DNA of 64,000 nt from Corythucha ciliata (Eukaryota; Arthropoda; Insecta; Hemiptera; Tingidae). Below are positions 20,437-30,430 of the stretch, in pieces. Every line of letters starts with the position of its first letter. Within the stretch, counting starts at the first letter, position 1. The notes beneath the pieces were generated by a model, which did not search any database, had not been told where the DNA came from, and was given only the letters and a program-made list of their open reading frames with translations. Position numbers and translations under genes: made by a program. The DNA lies in the NCBI GenBank assembly GCA_038030265.1, contig CM075942.1, forward strand, positions 65,910,926-65,974,925. Reading direction: 5' to 3'.

Positions 20437-20617
20437 AAATAAAGAATTAAACTTTATTGAAGCTAAATACTTACTATTTTCACTTGTTTTGAGTTCAGAG
20501 AAAAAATTGCTCCCCTTGTGAGAAAAAAATCCCACCTTGGGAGCAATTTTTTCTCGGAACTCAAAACAAGTGAAAATAGTAAGTATTCAGCTTCAATAAA
20601 GTTTAATTATTTATTTT
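20437..20617. repeat. Large near-perfect hairpin, ~78-bp arms
   Basis: The left arm (20437-20514, AAATAAAGAATTAAAC... to ...AAAAAATTGCTCCC) is the reverse complement of 20538-20617 with few mismatches, around a ~24-bp loop. No ORF is inside. It could be a fold-back element, or produce a long hairpin RNA if transcribed. Confidence 0.85.
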
Positions 20618-20879
20618 CAGCCTCCCCACTCACTCGAATTCACAGGCGGGACTATGGTGGTGCGGTGAGGGGGGAGTAATCCCCTGAAAAAGTCCTAAGA
20701 CAAGGGCCGTCTAAAATTCAATTAAGGAATTATGAAGTTTTTTTTTTGGTGGGCGTGGACCCTGGGCTCGACTGCGCCAATACCCGGATTAATGGTTCTA
20801 TGGCCGAATCAGTGGCGGATCTAGGATTTTAACTTGGGAGGGGGTTCTACCATGAATCTCTCTCTTTTTTCGTGAGTTT

Positions 20880-21260
20880 CTGCCGCAAATATGCCTCTAT
20901 ACGAACCAATAATTGGCTTTTTCTCAAATTTAACCATGAATTAGCGGTTTTCCCAACTTTTGCCGCGATCTCAGTGCTTTTTCTCAATTTTAGCCGCGAA
21001 TGTTTTTCTTCATTTCAGACGCGAATCACCGCATTTTCTCAATTTTAGCTGTGAATTAGTGGATTTTCTCAAACTGATCCGCGATTTATCGTTTTTCTTC
21101 GTTTCAGCGGCGAATGAGCTCTTCCTCTACATTTTAGACGGCAATTAGCGGTTTGTCTCGGTTTTAGCTACAAGTTAACGTTTTATTCCTCTAATTTTAG
21201 CGTTTTTCTTCACATCTTAGTCATGCGAATCACCATTTTAGCAAGAAAATTAGCGTTTGG
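20880..21260 (+). repeat. Degenerate ~30-bp minisatellite, forward orientation
   Basis: TTTTCTCAATTTTAGCCGCG and GAATTAGCGGTTTTC variants run through this segment, as at 835-1720. Confidence 0.6.
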
Positions 21261-21341
21261 TTTTTTTCCGAAAACTGTCTCTGAATTTGAGCACGTTTGT
21301 TTGATAGCAACAAAAATCAGTTAATTTATTTTTTGCAACGT

Positions 21342-21648
21342 GAACATTTCTTTTAGTTCAGAAAAATCCGCAAAGTTTTTTTTTAGAGAGTGTAAGTCTC
21401 GGATTTTCGGTGTGAAATTTCTCGAAATTTGTTTGTCAGTGGGCCAGATCCAGGAAAATAGCTAATTTTTTAGCAAGAAAGATCAGGAAAATTGATTTCT
21501 CAGTGATTGAAATCCGTGATTTTTTTTTATGGGGCATAGCTGAAAAATAGATTTTTTATTGTGCAAAAAACGACGAAAGCGGCTTTTGAATTAGGCCACC
21601 CCGCTAAATTGGGCCTTTATTACAAAAAAAAAACACGAAATTGGCGTT
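21342..21648 (+). repeat. Dispersed ~310-bp repeat, copy 2
   Basis: Same sequence as 17331-17643 apart from poly-A and poly-T length changes and scattered substitutions. Confidence 0.8.
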
Positions 21649-21861
21649 TTTTAGTGGGTGACATCCGAGAAATTGGTTTATTGCTGAGCCAGAACCTGAG
21701 ACAATTTTGACGAAACAAAATGTAGTGAAACTGCAGTTGGATTTTAACTTTTTGATGGTATCTAGGGCCCTTGGTGAGGCAGCTGCCCCACGAATTCCGC
21801 GATTTCGAGTCTAGGAGAGGCCAACTGCACACCCCTTCCCCCCTCCGGCTACGCCCATGAA

Positions 21862-22888
21862 GTGACCTCGAATCCAAAGGAAGGGCAGTGGTCACTCTGT
21901 GCGGCCTTCCTCCCCTTTTACGGATCGAGGCTATTTCTCGCGGACTTCGTGGCCCCTTTTAGTGGAAATTCTTGAGAATTATACGGAAAAGTGCTAGAGA
22001 AATTCGGGACCGGATAGTGAAGTTTCTGATGGCAAAAACAGAGGCGCGGCAGAATATCTCATTTCAGTAATTTGTTAAGTTCAGATTCACCCAAAAAACC
22101 CGCGAGAACCCATTGATAAAAAAACTTCCTACACACACCCTTGAGCACCATTTGAGTGAACTAATAGTTCACTTAATGTCAAATACCGGGATAACTATAA
22201 ATAACGACGTTTCCCCTGCGTTTTAACGCAAATATCAAGAAACTGGGATATTGATCGCAAGTAAACTTGAATTTCCGATATATTCATTTTTGGCAGACTG
22301 CCTAAAGCTCAAAAATAGATACGGTTATATCCAAGTACGTGTCTTTCGTTTGTACGAAAAGAATTGATCATGAAATATCTACGGGGGAGTATTTTTCTCA
22401 AGAAATTAACGTGATCGAGATCGAGCATAAAAGCAATCAGCTTTTGACCTTTAGAGTAGCAGATACATTATTACGAGGCTTTTACAGCGATGTGGTCAAA
22501 CGCTTGAAACAAGGGATGTCCAAAAGATCCGAAATCATTTATTATTGGTCGTATTTTTAAGAATTTAAGCAAAAGTTCGCCTTGAAACACAGGATACCTT
22601 TAAAAGCACGCCTTGTAAATTATGCGTAATGCGGAAGATGAAACTGGTATTAATGACGTGCAGCGTTTCCGGTTCTATTACAAGTCAAAAGCCTTTCAAA
22701 GAGAAAACGTTTCATTTCTTATAAGACTACTATAGCCTCGCGTATTATTCTAAGTCACAGCTCTCTCACTCGACTCATTCTCGTTTGATCTGCGGCTTGC
22801 TAATGCCACCGGACCTCGGTATAATCGAGGGGGTTGCGAGAGAGGGTGAAAGAGAATGGGCAAAATGGCAAAGGAAATTATTACTCAC
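21862..22888. other. Non-coding stretch
   Basis: Only short unsupported frames are present. No repeat was recognised. Confidence 0.35.
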
Positions 22889-23014
22889 CAGGCTTAAGGT
22901 CTCTTGGAAATTTCCCTTTTGTGTCCTCGTAATACACTACGGGGCAGGGCGTGTAACTAATGATCGACTCTGCCTTGCTGAGTGCTGTTGAAGGGGTTTG
23001 CAAGGGATTGGTTG
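22889..23014 (-). CDS. Candidate internal exon of an unidentified host gene
   Basis: On the minus strand a 126-bp segment lies between an acceptor (TTGTTGTTGATTTCAG) and a donor (GTGAGTAAT). One frame is open across it and looks protein-like: N-P-L-Q-T-P-S-T-A-L-S-K-A near the start, C-P-V-V-Y-Y-E-D in the middle and G-K-F-P-R-D-L-K-P-G at the end. Both boundaries are phase 1, so the exon is symmetric (42 codons). It is antisense to the GABA-B receptor exon, so it would be a separate gene. I do not recognise the family. Confidence 0.4.
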
Positions 23015-23849
23015 CTGAAATCAACAACAAAAAAGTGCCTACCAGCCACTCAATACGTAATAATATTCCTAAAAACACAATAATAATGGTAAACTGTGGA
23101 AATAATCAAGAAAAAACGCAGTTCAGGTTGAGAAAACCGGAAAAATGAAAGTTCGACTTTATCCATCACAGCCTTGCAGTCTTGAACACCGTTTCATAAT
23201 TTTCTTGCATACGAACAAGCTGTAGGAAACTTTGACACTTTACAAATTGAGAAGCTTTATTGTGATTCTCACAACTCAGTAACGAAGAAACGTCTAATTC
23301 ATTAAATTGTTGACAGAACTACTGACAAATACATTGTAAAACGACAAGTTGACTGGTAGTGTCAGTGTAAACGGCTGGCGGGGGCAGAGGGGCCGCCCTC
23401 AAGGCAGTGGTGCGAGTAGGCAATTTGCAATTCAAGTTAAAGTTTAGTCGGGTGTGTCTGTTTTCGTGAGAGGGTTTGGCGATGGCGGGTGGCCGGAGGG
23501 GGGAGGGGTGTGAAGTAAGTTTCGGTTCGAGTGAGGGGTTAATTAGGTGAAGATAGCCTTCGGCCTGTCCGGAGGTCGGACGGTGAGATTGTTTTCAAGC
23601 GGATAAAGATTGTCTCGATTGGAAGATGTAATAGATTGCGGTTGACGTATAGCGGGAGCGTGACCGAGAAAATATCCGCCCATCAACCTTCTAATTACCT
23701 TCTAAGAGTCTTATAGTTTTTCCAAGTATTTTTATCCGCTATAGTGCGGGGGGTTAACGATTGAAACAACACAATTTTTAGGTTTTAATTAAAATTTCAG
23801 AGCTTTTCTTTACATTCTTAATATTCCCCTAAAAAATAGAGATGATCGA
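23015..23849. other. Non-coding stretch left of the Gypsy LTR
   Basis: No gene was recognised. GC-rich between 23370 and 23560, AT-rich elsewhere. Confidence 0.35.
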
Positions 23850-24028
23850 TGTCATGAATTTTCAAAAGACAAAAGATGATCGCCCTTAAGGCTCTCGTGT
23901 TCTCCCCTCTGAGATATCAGAAATCAGAAACGGGTTATCCTCGCCTTTTGATAACACTGTTAATTTTAATAAACGTTCAGTACTTCCGTAATGACTTTAA
24001 TCCTTTTTTTATAATCCAAAAAGTCACA
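23850..24028 (+). mobile_element. 5' LTR of the composite Gypsy element
   Basis: It starts TGTCATGAATTTTCAAAAGA and is identical to 33826-33988 for 163 bp. AATAAA lies near 23968. The end is placed at GTCACA (24028), where a primer-binding-like TGGCGACGAG follows; if the LTR really ends at 24012 the termini are atypical. Confidence 0.8.
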
Positions 24029-24034
24029 ACAAAT

Positions 24035-24044
24035 TGGCGACGAG
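24035..24044 (+). promoter_or_regulatory. Probable tRNA primer-binding site
   Basis: TGGCGACGAG lies seven bases after the proposed LTR end. TGG followed by a tRNA-complementary stretch is usual for Gypsy primer-binding sites; the tRNA was not identified. Confidence 0.4.
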
Positions 24045-24191
24045 TTAAAACAAAGTGAATCGAAGACTTTTATCCAATTTAATTGTTTTATTCGTCGGAA
24101 ATGAAAACTCGATAACGACCTCCGACTCTGACACTAAACAATGATTCTCTCCGTGAGTTTTTTTCTTTTTCTGAATTTTTGATCTTCCAAA

Positions 24192-25340
24192 ATGGACGCA
24201 GCCCAATTCGAACAGCTTTTAACGGCTTTTACCCAGGCCCAGTTAAATCTGGTGCAATCCCTTCGAACTCAGCAACACATTTCTCCAGTAAATAACGCCT
24301 CTACACCCCAGACAATAAATGTTCACCCCTTCGAACATTATGACCCAGCTAAAGAGGCATTCAGTTCTTATATCGAGCGGTTTGAAAACTATCCCGCAAT
24401 GCAAAATTTCTCAGACTCAGGAAAACAAGCCCAGCTATTCTGTGCGTCTATCGGCCCCGCTCATTATAACAATTTAAAATCATTTCTCGGCCCGGAGAAG
24501 CCGATCAAAGACATTCCATACGAAGAACTGAAATCTAACTTCATGGAAATGTTGGCTCCAAAACGCAACGTCCTAGTTAGTCAACATTATTTTCTCAGTT
24601 TAAAACAAACGGACAATCGAACTGTCACAGAATTTGTTGCCACGCTCCGCCAGTCTCTCTCGAATTGCGATTTTCTTATCCAGTGCTCATGTAAGTCACA
24701 AGTCTCAGCTTCTGAAATTTTTCTGCGAGCCCAATTTATTCGAGGGCTAAAAGACGACTGGATACGAGAGCAGCTGTTGCAATCGAACGCCACCCGATTT
24801 GATGATTTTGTCGCAAAAGCCATTGCCCTAGAGGCTTCGAGAATTGATAGTCGTAAAATTTCTATGCAACTCAGTACCTCAGATGACACTTTGAAAGTCT
24901 CTGGTCACACTTTTTCTCGCAGTGCCAGTCGAGATCGTCGCTCTCGGGTCCAAAACGGGCAATATCAAGGCCATGGCACCAATCATCGCTCACGGCACCG
25001 GTACCAGACCCCCTCACCCCGTCGAAACCCAGTATCTAATCATCGTCAGCGGATTGATTATCGTGTCCTTGGTATAGATAACCTGTGCCTAAACTGCGGG
25101 AAATCTAATCACCGATCCCGTGACTGTTTCACTGATCGTGATAAACTCAAATGCGACTCTTGCCACAGAAAGGGACACATCGCAAAGGTGTGCATCAAAA
25201 CCCTCCTCAAAGCCAAAAGAGGTGATGTCTCTGGTACACAGCACATTCGAGACGCTGAAGATAGCTCTTCAAGTCACATTTTTGGTCTAGTCAATCACAT
25301 CGAACCTAAATTAATTGACCTTTTTGAAGTAGTCTCTGTA
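24192..25340 (+). CDS. Gypsy gag, cut at its 3' end by the TIR element
   Basis: The frame opens M-D-A-A-Q-F-E-Q-L-L and runs about 380 codons before the inserted element begins at 25341; the frame then reads into the insert to 25532. It has a gag core with F-x-x-Y-I-E-R-F-E-N-Y, then an Arg/Ser-rich segment (residues ~245-290). Two zinc knuckles follow: C-L-N-C-G-K-S-N-H-R-S-R-D-C near residue 298 and C-D-S-C-H-R-K-G-H-I-A-K-V-C near residue 322. Gag packages element RNA into virus-like particles. Its natural continuation, the protease, resumes at about 30648. Confidence 0.85.
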
Positions 25341-25689
25341 GTACAGTCAAAAAATTTTTTAAAAAGCCTCCTAGCGGGCAAAACTCGTCCACTTCTGAAA
25401 CTTGGCTCAAAAATCCCTTATTATAGTAGAATACGAGATCCGATGAGTCCCGAGTTGAGGGAGGGGGGGAACCATGATTGCGGAGTGGAGGAAAGTTTGG
25501 AAAATTCCTTAAATTTGAGTTTTTATGTCTGACTTGAATTTAAGGTGGTTTCCGACGTATTTGTTCACGCTGAGTTGAATGAGACCACAGCCAGGTCGCT
25601 AGCACCAATATTGTCCGAGTTATGATGCAATTTGTACTAAAAAACACAGGTTTTTCAGGTAAAATCGCGACAATTTTTTATTTGAAGGA
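25341..25689 (+). repeat. Left terminal inverted repeat
   Basis: Reverse complement of 30308-30647. Compared with the right arm there is one substitution (near 25573) and one small difference in the last 20 bp, and about ten extra bases in the outer 60 bp (25355-25395). It contains the first 22 codons of the long ORF and one inverted copy of the 170-bp subterminal unit. Confidence 0.9.
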
Positions 25690-28600
25690 CAATTTGAGGA
25701 CAGAAGAGGCGTCCTATCATCGCAAGTGTTTTTTGGCTTTTCGTAAGATACCCGTAGACATGGGTGCTCCTGCTCATCGCCCTGCGTCCTCAGATGTGTC
25801 CCTAGCTATGGATGTGGTTTACCAGTGGATTGAAGAAAACGATGATTGCCAGTTCGCTATTAGGGATCTGCAAGAAATGGTAGCTGAGGTGTGCTCGATC
25901 GAAATCAGCAAGCGTACTTTGAAAAGGAAACTGCTTGAACGGTACGGGGACCAAATATTGCTGGGATATGCAAACAGGAAAGTCTCCATTGTTTGTTTCC
26001 GCTCTCACGCTGGCCGAATAATCTCTGAGCAATGGTATCAAGATCAAATGAAGCTAGAGGACGAAGGAGAAAAAGAACGGCAGATTATGATCAAAGCGGC
26101 TCAGATCGTTAGGAAACACGTCGAAAATAGGAAGTATGATCACACCACCTATCCGAGCAGCTATGGTTTCTTTGATGACGTGCAAGAGATGATACCGCAA
26201 CCCTTGCAGGTGTTTTTACAGCACGTCGCTGGGGAAAAAAACAAAGTTAACAAAAGAAAGAAATGCACGATGATTTCACATTGCATAATTTCTCTTATCA
26301 AACCAAATTCATTCATTTCTCCTCTTTTGTTAGGTATCGGATCATACATTCATCAAAATTTTGGATCAAAAACACTCATTGCACTGCTGTCAAACCTAGG
26401 TATTTGTGCTTCCTACCATGACGTAAAGACACTGGAGGCTTCACTCATCATGGGCCCCGCTCCAGTGATCAAAGAAGGGAGCTTCGAACAATTCGTGTTT
26501 GATAATTGTGACTTCAATGTTAACACCATCGATGGCAACGGAACATTCCATAACATGGCTGGGATAGCATGTGTCACTCCAGCTGACTCGATACTTAACA
26601 GAAAGGGCCGAATTGAAAAATCTCGTACAACATCTATTCCCCAGCAAAAGAAAGGGATGGTTCAGATACAGCCAGTTCCTTTCAAGCCTTTTGGTGGGCT
26701 TCAAGAGCTCGTAATAAACAATATTGATAATATTCTCGTTCCGTCCGATGGCTCTCCGTCCCCACACGATGTAACTTGGTTTATCGCTAAATTCTTGGGA
26801 CTTGAAGGCGTTCCTGGATGGCAAGGATTTCTGGAACAAATAACAAGTACTGGTTACAGTGAAATATCCACCGTTCTCCCTATGCCTTTCATCATGGCGC
26901 CTCCCTCTGATCAAGCAACAGTGTACACTTCATTGCTCATGGCTGTAGAACACGGAGAAAAAATTGGTCTCCGCACGATTTTTGTCACGTTTGACCTGCC
27001 ACTGTATATGAAGGCGCTAGAAATAACTTTATCGGCTCCTAAAGAATCACTGATGCAGAAGGTGGTGGTCAGAATAGGGGGATTTCATCTGCTGATGTCC
27101 TTTCTTGGAACCATTGGATACATCATGGGGGATTCTGGCCTCCGTGAATTATTTGAAATTGTATACGCTGAAAACACAGTCAAGCACATAATGTCTGGGC
27201 ATGCGTATTCTCGCGCAGTCAGAGCTCATAATCTTGTGGCTACTGCTCTTTTTAATGTTGTCCTGAACGACGCAAAACTCTCTCCACACGAGCTTGATGC
27301 CGTTAAAAATGTTATGTCTGAGTTCCATATCATGCCACCTTCGAAAGAAGAAATTGATTTGGACCCTAAAATCGTTGCAATTCAGAGAAAAGTCGTAGAC
27401 AAAATGAAAATAATTGAAAACAGGGGGCCGACAGCTAAACTTTGGGTGCAGTATCTCAATATGGTGATCCTGATCCGGCAGTTCATTGAAGCCGAACGGA
27501 CTGGTCAGTGGGAAATGCACCTTAGTACTGTGCGACTCATGGTACCGTTCTTCATTGTGAGTGGCCACATACACTACGCGAAAGCTTGCCTTGTCTATCT
27601 GCAGCAGATGTTAACGCTACAAGAGCGTATGACACCAGACGACTACGCAAGATTCACGGGAGGATACTTCACTGTGAGGAGAAGCAACAAGTTTTGCAGT
27701 GGCACTTCAACGGACATGGTCATTGAGCAAACAGCGAATCGTGAATTCAAAGTTAAGGGAGGAATCGTTCAAAGAGGATTCACTGACGATGTAATAAGTG
27801 CGTACGTGCTAAGGAAGCCGGCAATGGCCATGATCACAGAAGCACTTGAAGACTTCTCAGGTAGAGCATTCGTAACATCGGAGCAACACATTGATGCCCG
27901 AGAAAGCAGGATCAAAAAAGACAAATATGATATAGATAAGCTTCAAGAACGCCTAGAATTAATCAATCCCTTTGTTATCCCCTCAGAAGTTGTCATCTCT
28001 CTCGGAACAGGCATCAAGGGTACTGACAAAATCAATTGTCACATGGCTAAGGAGATGGGCGAAAAGCTCATGATACAATACGTGGGCAAGAAGTTCGCAG
28101 ACATAAAAATGAAGAAAGCAGACAAAGTTCTATCCCTCGCAGCCGTCAACTCGTTCATTAAAGTTAATGAAAAAATAATCAATATCGACCCATTGGTATT
28201 GTACCAGAGGATGCTTCTTTGGAGAAGTCCTGCTGATGATCTCAAAGAATATTTCAGATTTGAACTTTCCCCTTTTCCCATGTCATTATTTACAGTTTCC
28301 GGAATGAGAAAAAATGTCAAGTCACAGTTGTACGAGGAATTAATCACCGCCCCCGACAATGAATTGGAAAAAAGCTCCTGCTATGTTATTGATGGTGGGA
28401 ATTTACTGCATTCTGTTCGATGGGATAAATCAAAATGTTCTACTTACAGTGACGTGTGCGACGTGTACGTTAATTTCTTGATAGAGAAGTACAAAGACAA
28501 AACGGTGGTGGTGGTGTTTGACGGCTATGACGATCCCAACAGTATTAAAGAAAGTGAACATAGGAGAAGGTACAAACATTTTGCTCCAGACTTTACCATC

Positions 28601-29584
28601 ACAGCTACAACTCCTACATATGCCAACCAGGAGCAATTCTTGTCTAGCACAGTTAACAAGAAGCAGCTCATTGACTTACTTTCTCAGAAACTGTCAATTA
28701 ACAACATAGAAGTCGTGAAATGTGAAGGTGATGCTGATCTCCCAATTGTCGAAGCTGCAATTGCTAAGTCTGGGAGATACATCACAACAATTGTATCACA
28801 AGACATCGATGTTTTGGTGATTGCAATCGCAAGGGTCTCCCCTACTTTTCCCGTGCTATTCCTAAAGCCAAGAAAATCTCGAACAGGAAGAAAGGTATTC
28901 AACACAAAAACTCTGCAAGAGCAGCATGAGCACCTAAAAGACTTTATTCTTCTTGCTCATGCATTTGGTGGGTGCGACACAACAAGTGCCATTCATGGCA
29001 AAGGGAAAAAGCAAGTTTTCATGCTTCTGCGAAGCATGCCGAATCTTGTCGAAGTATGGAAAGCATTCTCCAAACCAAAGGCCAAGCACGAGGAAATAGC
29101 GAGCGCGGGAGAACGCTTGTTCCTCAACCTTTATGGAGCAAAAGACGAGACTTCCCTTGATGCGTTGAGATTCGGTATGTTCGAGAAGAGTCTCAAGAAG
29201 ACGATCGTCAAGCTCGAATCCCTTCCTCCCACTTCGGCGAGCGCGGCGCAGCACTCGTACCGCGTTTACCTGCAAGTTCAACAGTGGCGGGGTGAACAAC
29301 TGCGACCGGAGGACTGGGGTTGGAGGCGCCAAGAAGGGACCCTCGTCCCAATCAGGACAACGCTGGACCCAGCCCCCGATGCTATTCTTCGAGAAATTTC
29401 ATGCGCGTGCAGAAGGGGCTGTGCTACCCAGAAATGCGGTTGCGTGAGGACGGGCGTTAGCTGTTCCCCTCTGTGCAAGTTCTGTGAGGGGGTCACTTGC
29501 GACAACACAACCCGCCCAGAGCAAGAAACGGCACCGGTATATTCCAGTTCCAACTCCGAGGGGGAAGCCTCGGACGAGGAATGA
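25622..29584 (+). CDS. Large protein with PIN/FEN1-like nuclease domain and C-terminal tesmin/TSO1-type CXC domain
   Basis: An uninterrupted 1320-codon frame. Codons 1-22 lie in the inverted repeat; similarity to the relative at 54951-58952 starts at about codon 23. Y-H-R-K-C-F (~36) is a likely zinc-binding N-terminal motif, and a helix-turn-helix-like segment is at ~95-110. The long middle is conserved (N-V-N-T-I-D-G at ~300; G-G-F-H-L-L-M-S-F at ~490). A PIN/FEN1-type nuclease lies at ~918-1130, with acidic residues in V-I-D-G-G-N, V-V-F-D-G-Y, E-G-D-A-D-L-P, S-Q-D-I-D-V-L and G-G-C-D-T-T-S-A-I-H-G-K-G-K. The CXC domain at ~1261-1294 (C-x-C-x3-C-x4-C-x-C-x6-C) probably binds DNA. The end is acidic. 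The true start may be a spliced upstream exon or a later Met (25760). Proteins of this layout are multicopy and uncharacterised in many invertebrates; a transposase role is my inference. Confidence 0.85.
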   Translation: MMQFVLKNTGFSGKIATIFYLKDNLRTEEASYHRKCFLAFRKIPVDMGAPAHRPASSDVSLAMDVVYQWIEENDDCQFAIRDLQEMVAEVCSIEISKRTLKRKLLERYGDQILLGYANRKVSIVCFRSHAGRIISEQWYQDQMKLEDEGEKERQIMIKAAQIVRKHVENRKYDHTTYPSSYGFFDDVQEMIPQPLQVFLQHVAGEKNKVNKRKKCTMISHCIISLIKPNSFISPLLLGIGSYIHQNFGSKTLIALLSNLGICASYHDVKTLEASLIMGPAPVIKEGSFEQFVFDNCDFNVNTIDGNGTFHNMAGIACVTPADSILNRKGRIEKSRTTSIPQQKKGMVQIQPVPFKPFGGLQELVINNIDNILVPSDGSPSPHDVTWFIAKFLGLEGVPGWQGFLEQITSTGYSEISTVLPMPFIMAPPSDQATVYTSLLMAVEHGEKIGLRTIFVTFDLPLYMKALEITLSAPKESLMQKVVVRIGGFHLLMSFLGTIGYIMGDSGLRELFEIVYAENTVKHIMSGHAYSRAVRAHNLVATALFNVVLNDAKLSPHELDAVKNVMSEFHIMPPSKEEIDLDPKIVAIQRKVVDKMKIIENRGPTAKLWVQYLNMVILIRQFIEAERTGQWEMHLSTVRLMVPFFIVSGHIHYAKACLVYLQQMLTLQERMTPDDYARFTGGYFTVRRSNKFCSGTSTDMVIEQTANREFKVKGGIVQRGFTDDVISAYVLRKPAMAMITEALEDFSGRAFVTSEQHIDARESRIKKDKYDIDKLQERLELINPFVIPSEVVISLGTGIKGTDKINCHMAKEMGEKLMIQYVGKKFADIKMKKADKVLSLAAVNSFIKVNEKIINIDPLVLYQRMLLWRSPADDLKEYFRFELSPFPMSLFTVSGMRKNVKSQLYEELITAPDNELEKSSCYVIDGGNLLHSVRWDKSKCSTYSDVCDVYVNFLIEKYKDKTVVVVFDGYDDPNSIKESEHRRRYKHFAPDFTITATTPTYANQEQFLSSTVNKKQLIDLLSQKLSINNIEVVKCEGDADLPIVEAAIAKSGRYITTIVSQDIDVLVIAIARVSPTFPVLFLKPRKSRTGRKVFNTKTLQEQHEHLKDFILLAHAFGGCDTTSAIHGKGKKQVFMLLRSMPNLVEVWKAFSKPKAKHEEIASAGERLFLNLYGAKDETSLDALRFGMFEKSLKKTIVKLESLPPTSASAAQHSYRVYLQVQQWRGEQLRPEDWGWRRQEGTLVPIRTTLDPAPDAILREISCACRRGCATQKCGCVRTGVSCSPLCKFCEGVTCDNTTRPEQETAPVYSSSNSEGEASDEE

Positions 29585-29612
29585 TGAAAATAACATCCTT
29601 CTCCCAATTTGT

Positions 29613-29884
29613 TAATTGTTCCAATAAAGCATCAATAACAAACTTTCCATAATCTAATTCTCTTATTGTACCATTCTTCCCATTATCAATCTAACCAGGT
29701 AACCGCACTACCAAGCAAGAGGAGGTAGGTACCCAAAGGGAACCCTTTCGAATGCCCATTTTTTTGTAAATTGTTCGAGAAAAGCATCTCTGACGAGCTT
29801 TCCATAATCAAATTTGCCTTTTGTACCATTCTTCTCATTATTAATCTAACCAGGTAGCCGCATCACCAAGCAAGAGCAGGTAGC
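29613..29884 (+). repeat. Tandem duplication of ~115-bp blocks after the ORF, period ~155 bp
   Basis: The block from ATTGTTCCAATAAAGCATC to AAGCAAGAGGAGGTAG (29613-29727) recurs in diverged form at 29768-29884. The first copy includes an AATAAA polyadenylation signal 40 bases after the stop codon. Confidence 0.75.
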
Positions 29885-30019
29885 GGGCATTATATTGCTA
29901 AACCCTACTGTTATACGTGTCCAGCCCGAGTTTCGTTGACCTTATCCCAGAATTTCTAAGGCTTTTCAAGTGCCAGAAGACAAAACTTGTGATTTCAGGC
30001 TCAAAACTCGTGTCTTTTC

Positions 30020-30430
30020 GTACAAAATTGGCCATAACTCAGGAACTATTTGTGCTAGCGACTTGGCTCAGGTCCCATTGGATTCAGCACTAAAAAATGC
30101 ATAAGTGCTGAGAGAATCACACACTGATCATAAACTGGGACCACCACTTGGATAGTTTGAATATGAAAAAATAAAAACCTTGTTTTTTTATACTAATTTG
30201 GCCAAAACTCGAAAAGTATCAATCCTAGCGGGTTGACTTTGGTCTCATTCGATTCAGCATTGAAAACTACATAAGGAATTATATGAACGCTGACCAAACC
30301 GGAAATTTCCTTCAAATTAAAAATTGTCGCGATTTTACCTGAAAAACCTGTGTTTTTTAGTACAAATTGCATCATAACTCGGACAATATTGGTGCTAGCG
30401 ACCTGGCTGTGGTCTCATTCGACTCAGCGT
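30020..30430 (+). repeat. Subterminal repeats with exact 170-bp spacing
   Basis: Three units share the order TAC(A/T)AATTTGGCC-like box, CATAACTC, CTAGCG, GGTC(T/C)CATT(C/G)GA(T/C)TCAGC. The CTAGCG box ends at 30060, 30230 and 30400, exactly 170 bp apart. The third unit is inside the right TIR, so an inverted copy is present in the left TIR. Positioned like transposase-binding sites. Confidence 0.75.

Larger units (their letters stand above)
20813..21861. mobile_element. Candidate non-autonomous DNA transposon holding two repeat families
   Basis: The left end CAGTGGCGGATCTAGGATTT and the right end (complement reads CATGGGCGTAGCCGGAGGGG) are loosely inverted, of the GGCG-then-G-run kind seen at ends of many arthropod non-autonomous elements. 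Inside are the ~30-bp minisatellite (20880-21260) and copy 2 of the 310-bp repeat. No target duplication is evident. Confidence 0.35.

Noticed and set aside
30193..30375. Minus-strand frame with the same first 20 residues as the large nuclease-CXC protein
   Set aside because: It is the mirror image of the left TIR, not a separate gene.
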